In this document: positions 8,704-19,784 of the stretch, piece by piece
How the letters are laid out: every line of letters begins with the position of its first letter
Position numbering within the stretch: the first letter of the stretch is position 1
From: Aeromicrobium piscarium
GTDB taxonomy: Bacteria; Actinomycetota; Actinomycetes; Propionibacteriales; Nocardioidaceae
Assembly (NCBI RefSeq): GCF_007421815.1
Contig: NZ_VLNT01000005.1
Span: forward strand, 148,147-212,146
DNA length: 64,000 bases
Direction of reading: 5' to 3'
Notes under the pieces: generated by a model
Databases searched by the model: none
What the model saw: only the letters and a program-made list of their open reading frames with translations
Told to the model about the DNA's origin: nothing
Program-made: the position numbers and the translations under genes

Positions 8704-10574
8704 GCGAGGGTCACCGCCAAGAGTCCGAGGACGACGAGCAGCGCGCCGCCGAAGATTCCGAGAGCATAGGAGCGGACGTAACCGGTCTGCGTGCGCCGCA
8801 GCTGCTGCGACGCCTCGCCGATCCGATCGGCCGTGCCGGTGACCGTGCCGTCGATGCCCCGAACATCGAGCCAGACGAGGAACCGGGTGAGGTAGCGCAT
8901 CGGCAGCACGACCAGCGCCCCGTTGACCTCATTGGTGTAGATCTCGTGCCGGCCCGCGCGCGTGACGATCGAGACATCCGAGTCCGCAGCGGCCCGATCC
9001 GGGATGTCCCGGCGATAGAGCCACACCCCGGCCGCGACGCCCAGGGCCACGAGCGCCATCACACCGAGCTGGACGACGATGACCGGCACTGGCAGATGCG
9101 GATGCTCCGCATGCCCGGCGATCGGCTCGAGCCAGTCCGTGATCCAGCCACCCAGGTACAGCACACCGCCCAGCACCGAGGCGGCCGCGAGCACGACGAG
9201 CGGGATGGTCATGACGCTCGGCGACTCGTGCGGGTGCACCTCGTCGCGCCAGCGCTTCTCGCCGAAGAAGGTCATCATCATCAGGCGGGTCATGTAGAAG
9301 GCCGTGACACCGGCCCCGATCATCGCGCCGAGGCCGATCCACACGTTGTAGCCGAGGGCCGCCTCGATGATCTTGTCCTTGCTGAAGAAGCCGGACATGC
9401 CCGGGAATCCGATGATCGCCAGGTAGCCGAGGCCGAAGGTCACGAAGGTGATCGGCATGGCGCGGCGCAGGGCGCCGTAGTGGCGCATGTCGACGTCGTC
9501 GTCCATCGCGTGCATGACCGAGCCGGCGCCGAGGAACATATTGGCCTTGAAGAAGCCGTGCGTCAGCAGGTGGAAGATCGCGAAGGCATAGCCGGCCGGG
9601 CCGAGGCCGGCGGCCAGCATCATGTAGCCGATCTGGCTCATCGTCGAGCCGGCGAGCACCTTCTTGATGTCATCCTTGGCGCAGCCGATCCAGGCGCCGA
9701 CGAGCAGCGTCACCAGGCCCACGATCACCACGACGGTGCGGGCGATCTCCGAGGCATCGTAGATGCCGGCCGAGCGGACCACGAGGTAGACGCCCGCGGT
9801 CACCATCGTGGCGGCGTGGATGAGGGCCGACACCGGAGTGGGGCCCTCCATCGCGTCGAGCAGCCAGGCCTGCAGCGGCACCTGAGCGGACTTGCCACAG
9901 GCTCCGACGAGCAGCAGCAGACCGAGCGCGGTGGCGGTGGATCCCGAGGCGGAGTCGATCGCGCCGTTCACGGCGGCGATCGAGGTGGTGCCGAAGGTGG
10001 CGAACATCGTCATCAGCGCGATGACCATGCCGAGGTCGCCGACGCGGTTCATGATGAACGCCTTGTTGGCAGCCGCGGCCGCGGTCTCCTTGTGCTGCCA
10101 GAAGCCGATCAGCAGGTAGGAGGCGAGACCGACGCCCTCCCAGCCGAGGAACAGCACCAGATAGTCGGCCGCGAGCACCAGGGTGAGCATCGCGGCGACG
10201 AAGAGATTGAGGTAGGCGAAGAACCGGCGACGACGCTCGTCGTGGGCCATGTACCCGATCGAGTACAGGTGGATGAGCGTGCCGACACCGGTGATGAGCA
10301 GCACGAAGAGGCTCGACAGCTGGTCGAAGGTGAAGGCGAACTCCACGTGGAAGCGGCCCGCCTCGAACCAGGTGCCGAGCGACGTGGTGACCGAGCGATC
10401 GTCGGCGCCGCGGCCGATCAGCTCGATGAACATGATGAGGCCGAGCACGAAGGCGGCGGCCGAGGCCGCCGTCGCGATCAGGTGACCGAAGCGATCCGAC
10501 CCCTTGCCCCACACCAGGAGCAGAGCCGCGCCCGCCAGGGGGATCGCGATGAGCAGCCAGGACAACTCGAGCAT
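8700..10574 (-). CDS. nuoL: NADH-quinone oxidoreductase subunit L
   Basis: A 624-aa distal membrane-arm subunit with many helices, [18 protein letters not shown] and [31 protein letters not shown]-like signatures typical of NuoL, and a C-terminal region with a long amphipathic (lateral) helix followed by a final membrane helix. It carries one proton path. It starts with ATG 11 nt after nuoK ends and overlaps nuoM by 4 nt at its own end. Length is normal. Confidence 0.97.
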   Translation of the reverse strand: MLELSWLLIAIPLAGAALLLVWGKGSDRFGHLIATAASAAAFVLGLIMFIELIGRGADDRSVTTSLGTWFEAGRFHVEFAFTFDQLSSLFVLLITGVGTLIHLYSIGYMAHDERRRRFFAYLNLFVAAMLTLVLAADYLVLFLGWEGVGLASYLLIGFWQHKETAAAAANKAFIMNRVGDLGMVIALMTMFATFGTTSIAAVNGAIDSASGSTATALGLLLLVGACGKSAQVPLQAWLLDAMEGPTPVSALIHAATMVTAGVYLVVRSAGIYDASEIARTVVVIVGLVTLLVGAWIGCAKDDIKKVLAGSTMSQIGYMMLAAGLGPAGYAFAIFHLLTHGFFKANMFLGAGSVMHAMDDDVDMRHYGALRRAMPITFVTFGLGYLAIIGFPGMSGFFSKDKIIEAALGYNVWIGLGAMIGAGVTAFYMTRLMMMTFFGEKRWRDEVHPHESPSVMTIPLVVLAAASVLGGVLYLGGWITDWLEPIAGHAEHPHLPVPVIVVQLGVMALVALGVAAGVWLYRRDIPDRAAADSDVSIVTRAGRHEIYTNEVNGALVVLPMRYLTRFLVWLDVRGIDGTVTGTADRIGEASQQLRRTQTGYVRSYALGIFGGALLVVLGLLAVTLA

Positions 10575-10585
10575 CTACTCTCCCC

Positions 10586-10879
10586 TTACGCCTTCAGCAG
10601 ATTCGCCTCGTCGACCGAGGTCGAGCGACGCGTGCGGTAGATGGACACGATGATGGCCAGGCCGATGACGACCTCCGCTGCGGCCACGACCATGACGAAG
10701 AAGGCCGCGGTCTGGCCGTCGAGATTGCCGTGCTGTCGCGCGAAGCTGACGAAGGCGAGGTTGGTGGCGTTGAGCATGAGCTCGACGCACATGAACACGA
10801 CGATCGCGTTGCGGCGCACGAGCACGCCGACCGCGCCGATCGTGAACAGCAGGAACGACAGGGTGATGTACTCCGTCAT
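10586..10879 (-). CDS. nuoK: NADH-quinone oxidoreductase subunit K
   Basis: A 97-aa protein of three membrane helices with the conserved membrane glutamates in [17 protein letters not shown] and in [12 protein letters not shown], which are part of the proton path. This is the usual NuoK size. Its ATG overlaps the nuoJ stop by 4 nt. Confidence 0.96.
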   Translation of the reverse strand: MTEYITLSFLLFTIGAVGVLVRRNAIVVFMCVELMLNATNLAFVSFARQHGNLDGQTAAFFVMVVAAAEVVIGLAIIVSIYRTRRSTSVDEANLLKA

Positions 10880-11649
10880 TTGCCGGCGTCCTCCTCGTCC
10901 TCGTCGGGGCCGATCTCGCGGAGACGCTTCTGCACCGCGCTGTCGTCGAGGGCCTGATGCTCCTGACCGCGCTGACGCAGGCTCTCGGGCACCGACTCCT
11001 CGGACGTGGTGCCGTCGGGCAGGAGAGCGGGAGTGTCGACCGCATTGTGCAGCGCGAAGACCCCCGGTGTCGGCGGGTTGCCCGGGTGCCGACCGTGTTC
11101 GGCGTAGTCACGCATCCGCTGCTTCTGCAGGTCGGTCTGGTTGCGGGGGGCCACCAGCCGCTCACGGTGCGCGAGCACCATCGCACCGAGCACGGCGGTG
11201 ATCATCAGGGCCGCGGTGAACTCGAAGGCGATCACGTACCGCGTGAACAGCAGCGCGGCGAGACCCTCGACATTGCCCTCGGCATTCGCCTGGTCGAGGC
11301 CCGCGGTCGAGCTGACGACCACCTGGCCGACGCCGATCGAGAGCGTGACGGCGAAGAGGAGGCCGACCACCGCAGCGGCGAGCCGCTGGCCCTTGATGGT
11401 CTCGACGAGCGAGTCGGAGCGATCGACACCCACCAGCATCAGCACGAAGAGGAAGAGCATCATGATCGCGCCGGTGTAGACGATGATCTGCACCGCGAAC
11501 AGGAACGGCGCGTCCTGCACGGCGTACAGCACCGCGAGGCTGATCATGACGACCGCGAGGCACAGCGCCGCATGCACCGCCTTGCGGGCGAAGATCAGTC
11601 CCATCGCGGCGATCACCATGACCGGCGCGAGGATCCAGAAGGTCGTCAT
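10876..11649 (-). CDS. nuoJ: NADH-quinone oxidoreductase subunit J
   Basis: A 257-aa subunit: five membrane helices in the first ~170 residues, including [19 protein letters not shown] with the pi-bulge type glycine/tyrosine region, then a hydrophilic C-terminal tail of about 85 residues (rich in Arg, Glu, Pro) that is longer than in proteobacteria but common in actinobacteria. It forms part of the link between quinone site and antiporters. It overlaps nuoI and nuoK by 4 nt each. Confidence 0.96.
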   Translation of the reverse strand: MTTFWILAPVMVIAAMGLIFARKAVHAALCLAVVMISLAVLYAVQDAPFLFAVQIIVYTGAIMMLFLFVLMLVGVDRSDSLVETIKGQRLAAAVVGLLFAVTLSIGVGQVVVSSTAGLDQANAEGNVEGLAALLFTRYVIAFEFTAALMITAVLGAMVLAHRERLVAPRNQTDLQKQRMRDYAEHGRHPGNPPTPGVFALHNAVDTPALLPDGTTSEESVPESLRQRGQEHQALDDSAVQKRLREIGPDEDEEDAGK

Positions 11650-12206
11650 CGGGCCTCACCCGAGTCGGTCGCGTCGTCGGCCTCGACGATAGGCAGGGAC
11701 TTGCCCCGGTAGTAGTCGTGGTGGTCGTCGCTGATGAGCATCTCGTGCGGGGGCTCGGTCATGCCGGGCAGCAGCGGCGCGAGGAGGTCGGACTTCTCGT
11801 AGATGAGGTCCTCGCGGTTGTCGTCGGCCAGCTCGTACTCATTGGTCATGGTTAACGCGCGCGTCGGGCAGGCCTCGATGCACAAGCCGCAGAGGATGCA
11901 GCGCAGGTAGTTGATCTGGTAGACGCGGCCGTACCGCTCGCCGGGACTGAACCGCTCGTCCTCGGTGTTGGAGGCGCCTTCGACATAGATCGCGTCCGCC
12001 GGGCACGCCCACGCGCAGAGCTCACAGCCGACACACTTCTCCAGCCCGTCGGGCCAGCGATTCAGCTGGTGACGTCCATGGAAGCGTGGCGCGGTCGGCC
12101 GCTTCTCCTGCGGGTAGCGCTCCGTGACGGGCTTCTTGAACATCGTCCGGAACGTGACGCCGAACCCGGCGACCGGGTCCCACAGGGTCTCTTTGAGCGT
12201 GCTCAT
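11646..12206 (-). CDS. nuoI: NADH-quinone oxidoreductase subunit I (2x 4Fe-4S)
   Basis: A 186-aa ferredoxin-like subunit with two cysteine sets, [12 protein letters not shown] and [12 protein letters not shown], that hold clusters N6a and N6b and pass electrons toward NuoB. The N-terminal part is amphipathic and docks to the membrane arm. It overlaps nuoH and nuoJ by 4 nt each, keeping the usual H-I-J order. Confidence 0.97.
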   Translation of the reverse strand: MSTLKETLWDPVAGFGVTFRTMFKKPVTERYPQEKRPTAPRFHGRHQLNRWPDGLEKCVGCELCAWACPADAIYVEGASNTEDERFSPGERYGRVYQINYLRCILCGLCIEACPTRALTMTNEYELADDNREDLIYEKSDLLAPLLPGMTEPPHEMLISDDHHDYYRGKSLPIVEADDATDSGEAR

Positions 12207-13444
12207 GGTCGAGCCTCCTGACGATCGGTGCTCTGCTGGCCTGGCATGGGCGGCACGGGATAGCCCCCGGCGAAGGCATCGAACTCGGCCTCCGGCTCAG
12301 GCTCGGGCTCGGGCTCCTTCTTCTCCGGGATGAGGAAGGTGGCCACCAGCAGCACCGCCACGATGACGCCGCCCCACACGAGGACCTGCTGGGTGATCAG
12401 CTCCTCCTGCTGGGCCTTGCGCACGAAGGCCACCACGATCGTCCAGCCGAGCGCGATCGGGATGAGCCACTTCCAGCCGAAGTGCATGAACTGGTCGTAC
12501 CGCATGCGCGGCAGCGTGCCGCGCAGCCAGACGAACAGGAAGATGAAGCAGAGGGTCTTGCCGAGGAACCAGATCACCGGCCAGTAGCCCTCGTTGGCAC
12601 CCTCCCAGACCTGCGCGAGGCCGAAGGGCGCGCGCCAGCCGCCGAGGAAGAGCGTCGTGGCGAGCGCCGAGACGGTGACCATGTTGATGTACTCGGCGAG
12701 GAAGAACATCGCGAACTTGAAGGACGAGTACTCGGTGTGGAAGCCGCCGACCAGCTCGCCCTCGGCCTCGGGAAGGTCGAAGGGGGCGCGGTTGGTCTCG
12801 CCGACCATCGCGATCACGTAGATGACGAAGGACGGCAGCAGCGGGAGGAAGAACCACCACTGGTCCTGGGCGGCGACGATCTCCGAGGTGGACATCGACC
12901 CGGCGAAGATGAAGACGCTGACGAAGCTCAGCCCCATCGCGACCTCATAGGAGATCATCTGGGCGCTGGAGCGCAAACCGCCGAGCAGCGCGTAGACCGA
13001 ACCGGAGGACCAGCCGGCGAGCACGATGCCGTAGATGCCGATCGAGGTGACCGCCAGGACGTAAAGCACGGCGACCGGCATATCGGTCAGCTGCAGCGCG
13101 GTGTAGGTCTCGGTGAAGGGGATGCGCACCTCGGGCCCGAAGGGGATGACCGCCCAGGCCAGGAAGGCCGGCACGACCGCGAGGATCGGTGCCATGAAGT
13201 AGACGACCTTGTCGACCGCCTTGGGGAAGATCTCCTCCTTGAGGCCGAGCTTGACGCCGTCGGCGAGGCTCTGGAGCAGGCCGAAGGGGCCGTTCATATT
13301 GGGGCCGACGCGGTGCTGCATCCGCGCCACGACGCGGCGCTCGAACCAGATGTTGAACAGCGTGTAGAGCACCAGGATCACGAAGATCAGCAGTGACTTG
13401 AGCGCGACGACCCACATCGGATCGTTGCCGAACACCTCACTCAT
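12203..13444 (-). CDS. nuoH: NADH-quinone oxidoreductase subunit H
   Basis: A 413-aa subunit with about eight helices. [19 protein letters not shown] (cytosolic loop at the quinone site), [24 protein letters not shown] and [18 protein letters not shown] are classical NuoH signatures. The C-terminal 60 residues form a Pro/Glu-rich tail, as often in actinobacteria. It is separated from nuoG by 136 bp that hold a repeat, the only large gap in the operon besides nuoC-nuoD. Confidence 0.97.
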   Translation of the reverse strand: MSEVFGNDPMWVVALKSLLIFVILVLYTLFNIWFERRVVARMQHRVGPNMNGPFGLLQSLADGVKLGLKEEIFPKAVDKVVYFMAPILAVVPAFLAWAVIPFGPEVRIPFTETYTALQLTDMPVAVLYVLAVTSIGIYGIVLAGWSSGSVYALLGGLRSSAQMISYEVAMGLSFVSVFIFAGSMSTSEIVAAQDQWWFFLPLLPSFVIYVIAMVGETNRAPFDLPEAEGELVGGFHTEYSSFKFAMFFLAEYINMVTVSALATTLFLGGWRAPFGLAQVWEGANEGYWPVIWFLGKTLCFIFLFVWLRGTLPRMRYDQFMHFGWKWLIPIALGWTIVVAFVRKAQQEELITQQVLVWGGVIVAVLLVATFLIPEKKEPEPEPEPEAEFDAFAGGYPVPPMPGQQSTDRQEARP

Positions 13445-13469
13445 CGTCGGTCACCCCCGGTCGAAGTGG

Positions 13470-13550
13470 TCTCGCTCCGTCGCGGCGACGCCCCAGATGC
13501 GACGGCTCCACGCTCCGCGCGTAAAGCGCACTCCACTACTCGACCACCGA
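13470..13550. repeat. Intergenic repeat inside nuo operon (GTGGTCTCG ... CTACTCGACCACCG type), copy 1
   Basis: Between nuoG and nuoH (13445-13580) the plus strand reads GTGGTCTCGCTCCG and, further on, CTACTCGACCACCGAG. The outer ends are complementary (GTGGTC/GACCAC), so the block can fold. Related blocks lie near 19.53 kb and 56.64 kb, also between genes of one operon. Apart from this block I see nothing in the 136-bp gap. Confidence 0.6.
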
Positions 13551-13580
13551 GTCGCGGTTCCGGGGTGTACCGAAAGACGC

Positions 13581-15977
13581 TCATGCTCGCTCCTCCCGGC
13601 TGTCGCTCAGGGTGACCGGATCGCCGGGGCCCGCCGCGAGGACGGACCTCACGTTGACGCCCTCGGAGTTGGCGGGCACCCAGACCACGCCATCGGGCAG
13701 ATCGGCCACCTCGGCGATGAACTCCGCCGCGCCGCGCTCGGTGCTCAATCGCGCCGACCCGCCGGGCTCGACGTTCGCGGCGGCCAGTGTCGCGGCATTG
13801 GCCTTCAACCGCGCCGGACGTGCCGTGAGCCGGTAGGTGTCCGCACCGTCCTGCAGGCGTCCGTCGTCGATCAGCTGCTTCCAGGTGTCGAGGACCACTG
13901 CACCGCTCTCGGCCGGCGGGTTCGCGCGCGCGGTCTCGAACGGGGCGCGTGCACCGTCCCAGGCGCCGAGCTCGTCCAGCTCGCGCCGGGCAGCCGCCAC
14001 GCCACGGATCCCCAGGGGTGTTCCCAGCTCCTCGGCGATACCGGCCAGGACCCTGACGTCCGGCAGGGAGCCGGAGACCTCGAGCGCGGTATCGAAGGGG
14101 CGTCGTCGGCCCTCCCAGTTCACGAAGGTGCCGGACTTCTCGACCGGCGGGGCCACCGGCAGCACCACATCGGCGTAGGGCGCGACATCGCCGGCCCTGA
14201 CTTCCAGGCTCACGACGAACTCCGCCGTCTCCAGCGCCGCCCGGGCCGCTGCGGGGTCGGGCAGGTCGGCCAGCTCCACACCACCGATGACGGCCGACGT
14301 GAGCTCACCGGCCGCGAGCGCGGCGATGATTCCCACGGTGTCGCGGCCGGTCGTGTCGGGTAGCTGATCCACTCCCCACGCGGCGGCGAGGTCGGCGCGC
14401 GCCTCGGCCTCGGCGACCGGCCGGCCACCGGGCAGCAGCGTGGGCAGGCAGCCCGCGTCGACCGCGCCTCGGTCGCCCGCGCGACGCGGCACCCAGGCCA
14501 GCCGGGCACCGGCGCGACCGACGAGATCGACGGCCGCGGCGAGCCCACCTGGCGCCAGACCCAACCGCTCCCCTGCCAGCACGACATCGGTGTCGCCGAG
14601 CGACAGGCCGGCGAGCGCCTCAGCCTCCCGCCCGGGGACCGCGCTGACGAGCTCAGCATCGAGTTTGCGCAGCCCGCGGGTGAGGTGGCTCGCCACGGCC
14701 ACGACGCGCGTGCCGTTCTTGACCGCCTTGCGCAGCCGCAGGAAGAGCGTGCCCGCCTCGTCCTCGGGCTCGAGACCGGCCAGCACCACGGTGCCGGCGC
14801 GGTCGAGATCGCGATAGGTGACGCCTCGGCCGGCTCCCGCGACGTGGTGGGCCAGGAAGGCCGTCTCCTCGTCGCTCACCGGACGCGAACGGAAGTCGAT
14901 GTCATTGGTGCCGAGCACCGCCCGAGCGAACTTGGCGTAGGCGTAGGCGTCCTCCAGCGTCAGTCGCCCGCCGGTCAGGACACCGGGCTGCGTGCCGGAC
15001 AGGCCGCGGGCCGCGACCGCGAGGGCCCCGGGCCAGGACATCGGCTGGAGCTCCCCCGACTCGGCATCCCGTACGAGCGGGGTGCGAAGGCGGTCGTCGC
15101 GGGTCGACCAGGTGAAGGCGAAGCGATCCTTGTCGGTGATCCACTCCTCGTTGACCTCGGGATCGTCGCCGGCGAGACGGCGCATGACCTTGCCACGACG
15201 GTGATCGATGCGGATCGCCGCGCCGCAGGCATCGTGCTCGGCCACGGAGGGCACCGAGACCAGGTCGAAGGGGCGCGAACGGAAGCGGTAGTCGGCGCTC
15301 GTGAGAGCACCGACGGGGCAGATCTGAATCGTGTTGCCCGAGAAGTAGGAGTGGAAGGGCTCTCCGTCGGCGATGCCGATCTGCTGCTGAGCGCCGCGCT
15401 CGAGCAGCGCGATGAAGGGATCGCCCGCGATCTCCTCGGAGAAGCGCGTGCACCGCTGGCACAGCACGCAACGCTCGCGGTCCAGCAGGACATTCTCGGA
15501 CACGTTGACCGGCTTGGCGAAGAGTCGCTTGGACTCGATGAACCGGGACTCGCCGTTGCCGTGGCTGAGCGCCTGGTTCTGCAGCGGGCACTCGCCGCCC
15601 TTGTCGCAGACCGGGCAGTCCAGCGGGTGGTTGGCGAGCAGGAACTCCAGGTTGCCGCGCTGGGCCTTGTCCGCCGCGGGCGAGGTGACCTGCGTGTTGA
15701 CGACCATGCCGGGAGCGACCTCGAGGGTGCACGAGGCCTGCGGCTTGGGCATGCCACGGCCGTTGCCGGCGTCCGGGACCTCCACGAGGCACTGGCGGCA
15801 GGCCCCGACCGGCTCCAGCAGCGGGTGATCGCAGAAGCGCGGGATCTCCGTGCCGATGAGCTCCGCCGCCCGGATCACGAGGGTGCCCTTGGGGACGCTG
15901 ACCTCGACATCGTCGATCGTCAGGGTGACGAGCTCGACCGGGGTGACCTCGGTCGATCCTGGTTCGGTGACGGTCAC
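13581..15977 (-). CDS. nuoG: NADH-quinone oxidoreductase subunit G
   Basis: A 798-aa subunit. The N-terminal 2Fe-2S domain has the CDHPLLEPVGACRQC cysteines; CPVCDKGGECPLQ and CVLCQRCTRF bind further clusters, and CPVGALTSADYRFRSRPFDL leads into a molybdopterin-oxidoreductase-like fold. It conducts electrons from NuoF toward the quinone arm. The GTG at 15977 overlaps the nuoF stop (GTGA) and has AAGGAGGGG upstream; a longer frame reaching further back only runs through nuoF. The C-terminal part is Ala/Leu-rich and degenerate, as in other actinobacteria. Confidence 0.96.
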   Translation of the reverse strand: MTVTEPGSTEVTPVELVTLTIDDVEVSVPKGTLVIRAAELIGTEIPRFCDHPLLEPVGACRQCLVEVPDAGNGRGMPKPQASCTLEVAPGMVVNTQVTSPAADKAQRGNLEFLLANHPLDCPVCDKGGECPLQNQALSHGNGESRFIESKRLFAKPVNVSENVLLDRERCVLCQRCTRFSEEIAGDPFIALLERGAQQQIGIADGEPFHSYFSGNTIQICPVGALTSADYRFRSRPFDLVSVPSVAEHDACGAAIRIDHRRGKVMRRLAGDDPEVNEEWITDKDRFAFTWSTRDDRLRTPLVRDAESGELQPMSWPGALAVAARGLSGTQPGVLTGGRLTLEDAYAYAKFARAVLGTNDIDFRSRPVSDEETAFLAHHVAGAGRGVTYRDLDRAGTVVLAGLEPEDEAGTLFLRLRKAVKNGTRVVAVASHLTRGLRKLDAELVSAVPGREAEALAGLSLGDTDVVLAGERLGLAPGGLAAAVDLVGRAGARLAWVPRRAGDRGAVDAGCLPTLLPGGRPVAEAEARADLAAAWGVDQLPDTTGRDTVGIIAALAAGELTSAVIGGVELADLPDPAAARAALETAEFVVSLEVRAGDVAPYADVVLPVAPPVEKSGTFVNWEGRRRPFDTALEVSGSLPDVRVLAGIAEELGTPLGIRGVAAARRELDELGAWDGARAPFETARANPPAESGAVVLDTWKQLIDDGRLQDGADTYRLTARPARLKANAATLAAANVEPGGSARLSTERGAAEFIAEVADLPDGVVWVPANSEGVNVRSVLAAGPGDPVTLSDSREERA

Positions 15978-17287
15978 GACGCGACCCCCTCCTTGGCGAA
16001 CAGCGTGGATGCCGACGGTGGGAAGAGCTCGGAGGAGGGCGTGTTCATGCCTGCCTCGAACTCGTCCCGGAAGTACTCGATGGCCGAGGTGATGGGGCTG
16101 GTGGCACCGTCGCCGAGGGCGCAGAACGAACGGCCGAGGATATTGGAGCAGAGGTCCTGCAGGAGCTCGATATCGCCGGGCTGTCCCTCGCCGTTGTCGA
16201 GGCGGCGCAGGATCTGGACCATCCACCAGGTGCCTTCACGACACGGGGTGCACTTGCCGCAGGACTCGTGCTTGTAGAACTCGGTCCACCGCAGCACGGC
16301 GCGGACGACCGAGGTGGTCTGGTCGAAGACCTGGAGGGCCTTGGTGCCGAGCATCGAGCCGGCCGCGCTGACGCCCTCGTAGTCGAGCGGGACGTCGAGG
16401 TGCTCCGCGGTCAGGATCGGGGTGGAGGATCCTCCGGGGGTCCAGAACTTGAGCTCGGCGCCCTCCCGCATGCCGCCGCCGAGCTCCAACAGCTCGCGCA
16501 GCGTGATGCCGAGGGGTGCTTCGTACTGACCAGGACGACGCACGTGTCCGGAGAGCGAGTAGATGGTGAATCCCTTGCTCTTCTCCGTGCCCATCGACCC
16601 GAACCATTCGATGCCGCCGCGCACGATCGCCGGTACCGAGGCGATCGACTCGACATTGTTGATGACGGTCGGCGAGGCGTAGAGGCCCGCGACAGCCGGG
16701 AACGGCGGACGCAGACGAGGCTGGCCGCGACGGCCCTCCAGGGAGTCGAGCAGCGCGGTCTCCTCGCCGCAGATGTAGGCTCCCGCGCCCGCGTGCACGA
16801 CGATATCGAGGCGGGTGCCGGTGCCGAGGATGTCCTCACCGAGGTAACCGGCCTCATAGGCCTCGCGCACGGCGGCCCGCAGCCGGCGGACCACGTGCAG
16901 CACCTCGCCGCGCACGTAGATGAACGCCTTCTCGGCCCGGATCGCCCGTGAGGAGATGATGACGCCCTCGATGAGGGTGTGTGGCGAGGCCATCATCAGC
17001 GGGATGTCCTTGCAGGTGCCCGGCTCGGACTCGTCGGCGTTGACGACGAGGTACTTGGGCTTGGGATTGTCCTGCGGGATGAAGGACCACTTCATGCCGG
17101 TGGGGAAGCCCGCGCCGCCGCGACCACGCAGGCCGGCGTCCTTGACCAGGGTGATGAGCTCGTCCGGGGCGATCCGTACCGCCTGCTTGAGCGCCTCGTA
17201 CCCGCCGCGCTGCTCATAGGCGGCGAGGGTCCACGCATTGTCCTGGTCCCAGTTGTCGGTCAGGACCGGAGTCAGAGTGTCAGTCAT
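15974..17287 (-). CDS. nuoF: NADH-quinone oxidoreductase subunit F (NADH/FMN)
   Basis: This 437-aa subunit binds NADH and FMN and starts electron flow. Seen are GLRGRGGAGFPTGMKWSF (FMN/NADH glycine loop), HAGAGAYICGEETALLDSLEG and the N3 cluster cysteines ESCGKCTPCREG. The start [14 protein letters not shown] at 17287 overlaps the nuoE stop (ATGACTGA), so the longer frame upstream is a shadow of nuoE. It forms the NADH module with NuoE and NuoG. Confidence 0.97.
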   Translation of the reverse strand: MTDTLTPVLTDNWDQDNAWTLAAYEQRGGYEALKQAVRIAPDELITLVKDAGLRGRGGAGFPTGMKWSFIPQDNPKPKYLVVNADESEPGTCKDIPLMMASPHTLIEGVIISSRAIRAEKAFIYVRGEVLHVVRRLRAAVREAYEAGYLGEDILGTGTRLDIVVHAGAGAYICGEETALLDSLEGRRGQPRLRPPFPAVAGLYASPTVINNVESIASVPAIVRGGIEWFGSMGTEKSKGFTIYSLSGHVRRPGQYEAPLGITLRELLELGGGMREGAELKFWTPGGSSTPILTAEHLDVPLDYEGVSAAGSMLGTKALQVFDQTTSVVRAVLRWTEFYKHESCGKCTPCREGTWWMVQILRRLDNGEGQPGDIELLQDLCSNILGRSFCALGDGATSPITSAIEYFRDEFEAGMNTPSSELFPPSASTLFAKEGVAS

Positions 17288-18149
17288 CGCCCTTGCCTCC
17301 CTTGGTGTCGGCGGGGGACTCCTCGGCCACGGTCTCGGACTCGGCACGCTGGGTGTCCGCCTCGGCCTCGGCCTCCGCCTTGCTCTCACCGGCCCGGCCG
17401 GTGCCGGCATCGGTCTCATAGGAGGGGGCCGACCAGCCGCGCTCGCGGGCGATCGCGAGTCCGGCCAGCGACGGCCCTGCCGCCGTGGGGCCTTCGTCGA
17501 CGAGACCGTCCTCGAATCCGGCGAGGACACGCTCCGCCTCCCGCCACGAGGTGATGTGCGCGCCACGGGTGGCCTGGACGGGTTCACCGGCACGGAGCCG
17601 CTCGACCACCTCGACCGCCGATTCGGGGGTCTGGTGGTCGAAGAACTCCCAGTTGACCATCATGACCGGCGCGAAGTCGCAGGCCGCGTTGCACTCGACC
17701 CGCTCGAGGGTGATCTGGCCGTCCTCGGTGGTCTCGTCGTTGCCGATCTCGAGCCGCGAGCAGAGCCGATCGAAGATCTCGTCGCCGCCCATGATCGCGC
17801 AGAGCGTGTTGGTGCAGACGCCGACGTGATGCGTGCCCATCGGCTTGCGCTTGTACATCGTGTAGAAGGTCGCGACGGCGGACACCTCGGCGTCGCTCAA
17901 GCCGAGGATCTCCGCACAGGTCGCGATGCCCTCGCTGGTGACCCGGCCCTGCACGGACTGGACGAGGTGCAGCATCGGCAGGAGCGCCGATCGCGCCTCG
18001 GGGTAGAGCGCTGCGAGCGACTCCAGCTCGGCCAGCGTGTCGGGGCCGAGGGCCGGCTCGAAGGGCGTCTCCTCGCCGGTCGGCGTGTCGGTCACCATGC
18101 CCTCGACCGGGTCGGGCAACGGCGACTGCCCAGGATCGTTCGTGGTCAT
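17280..18149 (-). CDS. nuoE: NADH-quinone oxidoreductase subunit E (2Fe-2S)
   Basis: A 289-aa subunit. The thioredoxin-like core holds the four 2Fe-2S cysteines in [11 protein letters not shown] and [16 protein letters not shown]. The C-terminal ~90 residues are a low-complexity Ala/Glu/Lys extension not needed for cluster binding, seen in several actinobacterial NuoE proteins. The ATG at 18149 ([10 protein letters not shown]) overlaps the nuoD stop by 4 nt; further upstream sequence belongs to nuoD. Confidence 0.96.
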   Translation of the reverse strand: MTTNDPGQSPLPDPVEGMVTDTPTGEETPFEPALGPDTLAELESLAALYPEARSALLPMLHLVQSVQGRVTSEGIATCAEILGLSDAEVSAVATFYTMYKRKPMGTHHVGVCTNTLCAIMGGDEIFDRLCSRLEIGNDETTEDGQITLERVECNAACDFAPVMMVNWEFFDHQTPESAVEVVERLRAGEPVQATRGAHITSWREAERVLAGFEDGLVDEGPTAAGPSLAGLAIARERGWSAPSYETDAGTGRAGESKAEAEAEADTQRAESETVAEESPADTKGGKGDD

Positions 18150-19480
18150 CGGTCGACACCTCCCATCACGGGGTCGATGGACGCGACGGCCACGATGACG
18201 TCCGAGAGCATCGCGCCCTCGCACATCGCGGCGACCGCCTGCAGGTTGACGAAGGACGGGTCGCGGAAGTGCGCACGGTACGGGCGGGTGCCGCCGTCCG
18301 AGACCACGTGACAGCCGATGACCCCTTTGGGGGACTCGATCTCCGCCCACACCTGCCCCGTCGGCACCCGGAATCCCTCGGTGACGATCTTGAAGTGGTG
18401 GATGAGCGCTTCCATCGACTCGCCCATGATGTGCTTGATGTGCTCGGGCGAGTTGCCCTGGCCGTCGGCACCGACCGAGAGCTGAGCGGGCCAGGCGATC
18501 TTCTTGTCGGCGACCATGACCGGCTCGCCCTCGCTGGCCTCCAGCCGGTCGATGCACTGTTCGACGATCCGCAGCGACTGGTCCATCTCATCGAGGCGAA
18601 TGCGGAAACGACCGTAGGAGTCGGGCTCGTTGCGGGTGATGACGTCGAAGTCATAGGTCTCGTAGCCGAAATAGGGGCGCTTCTTGCGCAGATCCCAGTC
18701 GTAGCCGGTGGCGCGTAGGGGCGGGCCGGTCACGCCGAGCGCGAGGCAGGCGGCGAGGTCGAGGTGGCCGACCTCCATCAGCCGGCCCTTGAAGATCGGA
18801 TTGGCGTTGCAGAGCGCCGCGTACTCGGGCAGCCGCTTCTTGAGCAGCGCGACGGTGTCGCGGAGCTGCTGGATCGAGCCGTCGGGAAGGTCCTGGGCGA
18901 CCCCGCCGGGGCGGATATAGGCGTGGTTCATCCGCAGGCCGGTGATGGCCTCGAAGACCTTGAGGATCTCCTCGCGATCACGGAACCCGCAGGTCATGAC
19001 GGTCAAGGCGCCGAGCTCCATGCCGCCGGTGGCGATGGCGATGAGATGCGAGGAGATGCGATTGAGCTCCAGCAGCAGGACGCGCAGGACCTGGGCACGC
19101 TCGGGGATGTCCTCGGTGATGCCGAGAAGCTTCTCGACACCGTGGACGTAGACGGCCTCATTGGAGAACGGGGCCACATAGTCCATACGGGTGCAGAAGG
19201 TCACGCCCTGGGTCCAGGTGCGGAACTCCATGTTCTTCTCGATGCCCGTGTGCAGGTAGCCGATGCCGGCACGCGCACCGCGCACGCGCTCACCGTCGAT
19301 CTCGAGGATGAGTCGCAGCACGCCGTGCGTGGACGGGTGCTGGGGGCCCATGTTGACGACGAGGGTGTCGCCTTCGATGCCCTCGACATCGATGGAGTCC
19401 CAGTCCTGTCCGGTGACGTTGAAGACCGGCCCCTCGGGGGTCTCGGTGGTACCCGCGTACGGATCGTCGTGGATGGTCAT
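18146..19480 (-). CDS. nuoD: NADH-quinone oxidoreductase subunit D
   Basis: A 444-aa subunit of the quinone-binding Q-module, related to [NiFe]-hydrogenase large subunits. [20 protein letters not shown] with the quinone-site histidines, the long [16 protein letters not shown] helix and [21 protein letters not shown] are typical. The ATG at 19480 ([10 protein letters not shown]) has AGGAAGG 11 nt upstream. A longer frame exists upstream but runs through the duplicated junk between nuoC and nuoD. It overlaps nuoE by 4 nt. Confidence 0.96.
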   Translation of the reverse strand: MTIHDDPYAGTTETPEGPVFNVTGQDWDSIDVEGIEGDTLVVNMGPQHPSTHGVLRLILEIDGERVRGARAGIGYLHTGIEKNMEFRTWTQGVTFCTRMDYVAPFSNEAVYVHGVEKLLGITEDIPERAQVLRVLLLELNRISSHLIAIATGGMELGALTVMTCGFRDREEILKVFEAITGLRMNHAYIRPGGVAQDLPDGSIQQLRDTVALLKKRLPEYAALCNANPIFKGRLMEVGHLDLAACLALGVTGPPLRATGYDWDLRKKRPYFGYETYDFDVITRNEPDSYGRFRIRLDEMDQSLRIVEQCIDRLEASEGEPVMVADKKIAWPAQLSVGADGQGNSPEHIKHIMGESMEALIHHFKIVTEGFRVPTGQVWAEIESPKGVIGCHVVSDGGTRPYRAHFRDPSFVNLQAVAAMCEGAMLSDVIVAVASIDPVMGGVDR

Positions 19481-19526
19481 CGCAAGCACGACCTTCCTGT
19501 TCCGGTGATGATCTCTGCTGTCCGCT

Positions 19527-19571
19527 CGGTGGTTGAGTAGCCCCGAGGAACGAGGGGCGTATCGAAACCAC
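19527..19571. repeat. Intergenic repeat inside nuo operon (GGTGGTTGAGTAGC ... ATCGAAACCAC type), copy 2
   Basis: CGGTGGTTGAGTAG at 19527-19540 and GTATCGAAACCAC ending at 19571 flank a small stem GCCCC/GGGGC. The complementary strand resembles the blocks near 13.5 kb and 56.6 kb. It lies just upstream of nuoD, within the nuoC-nuoD gap. Confidence 0.7.
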
Positions 19572-19581
19572 ACCCACTCCT

Positions 19582-19784
19582 GCTCATGAGTAGCTCCTCC
19601 GCTCATCGGGGGCCGGGATCGTGCCGCCCTTGAACTCCACAGGGATGCCGCCGAGCCCCGCGAGCGAAGCGAGCACAACAGCACAGCGTCCTGGACTATC
19701 CGTTCGGCGGCTCATGAGTAGCTCCTCCGCTCATCGGGGGCCGGGATCGTGCCGCCCTTGAACTCCACGGGGATGCCGCCGAGC
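19582..19784. repeat. Duplication of the 3' end of nuoC with a short inverted copy
   Basis: A 75-bp segment at 19710-19784 (the last ~24 codons and stop of nuoC) recurs at 19582-19656 with one mismatch. Between them, 19693-19711 is the reverse complement of 19775-19793 (18 of 19 positions), again nuoC sequence. The extra copy keeps the coding sense up to the same stop but has no start. The duplication makes the 231-bp nuoC-nuoD gap, whereas nuoA-nuoB-nuoC and nuoD-nuoE-nuoF-nuoG all overlap. Confidence 0.9.

Noticed and set aside
8946-10640. 564-codon plus-strand open frame over nuoL
   Set aside because: Low-complexity Asp/Glu/His/Arg composition and complete overlap with the well-supported nuoL show it is a shadow.
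19582-19711. A pseudogene copy of nuoC
   Set aside because: Only the last ~24 codons are duplicated; this is a local rearrangement and not a second gene.
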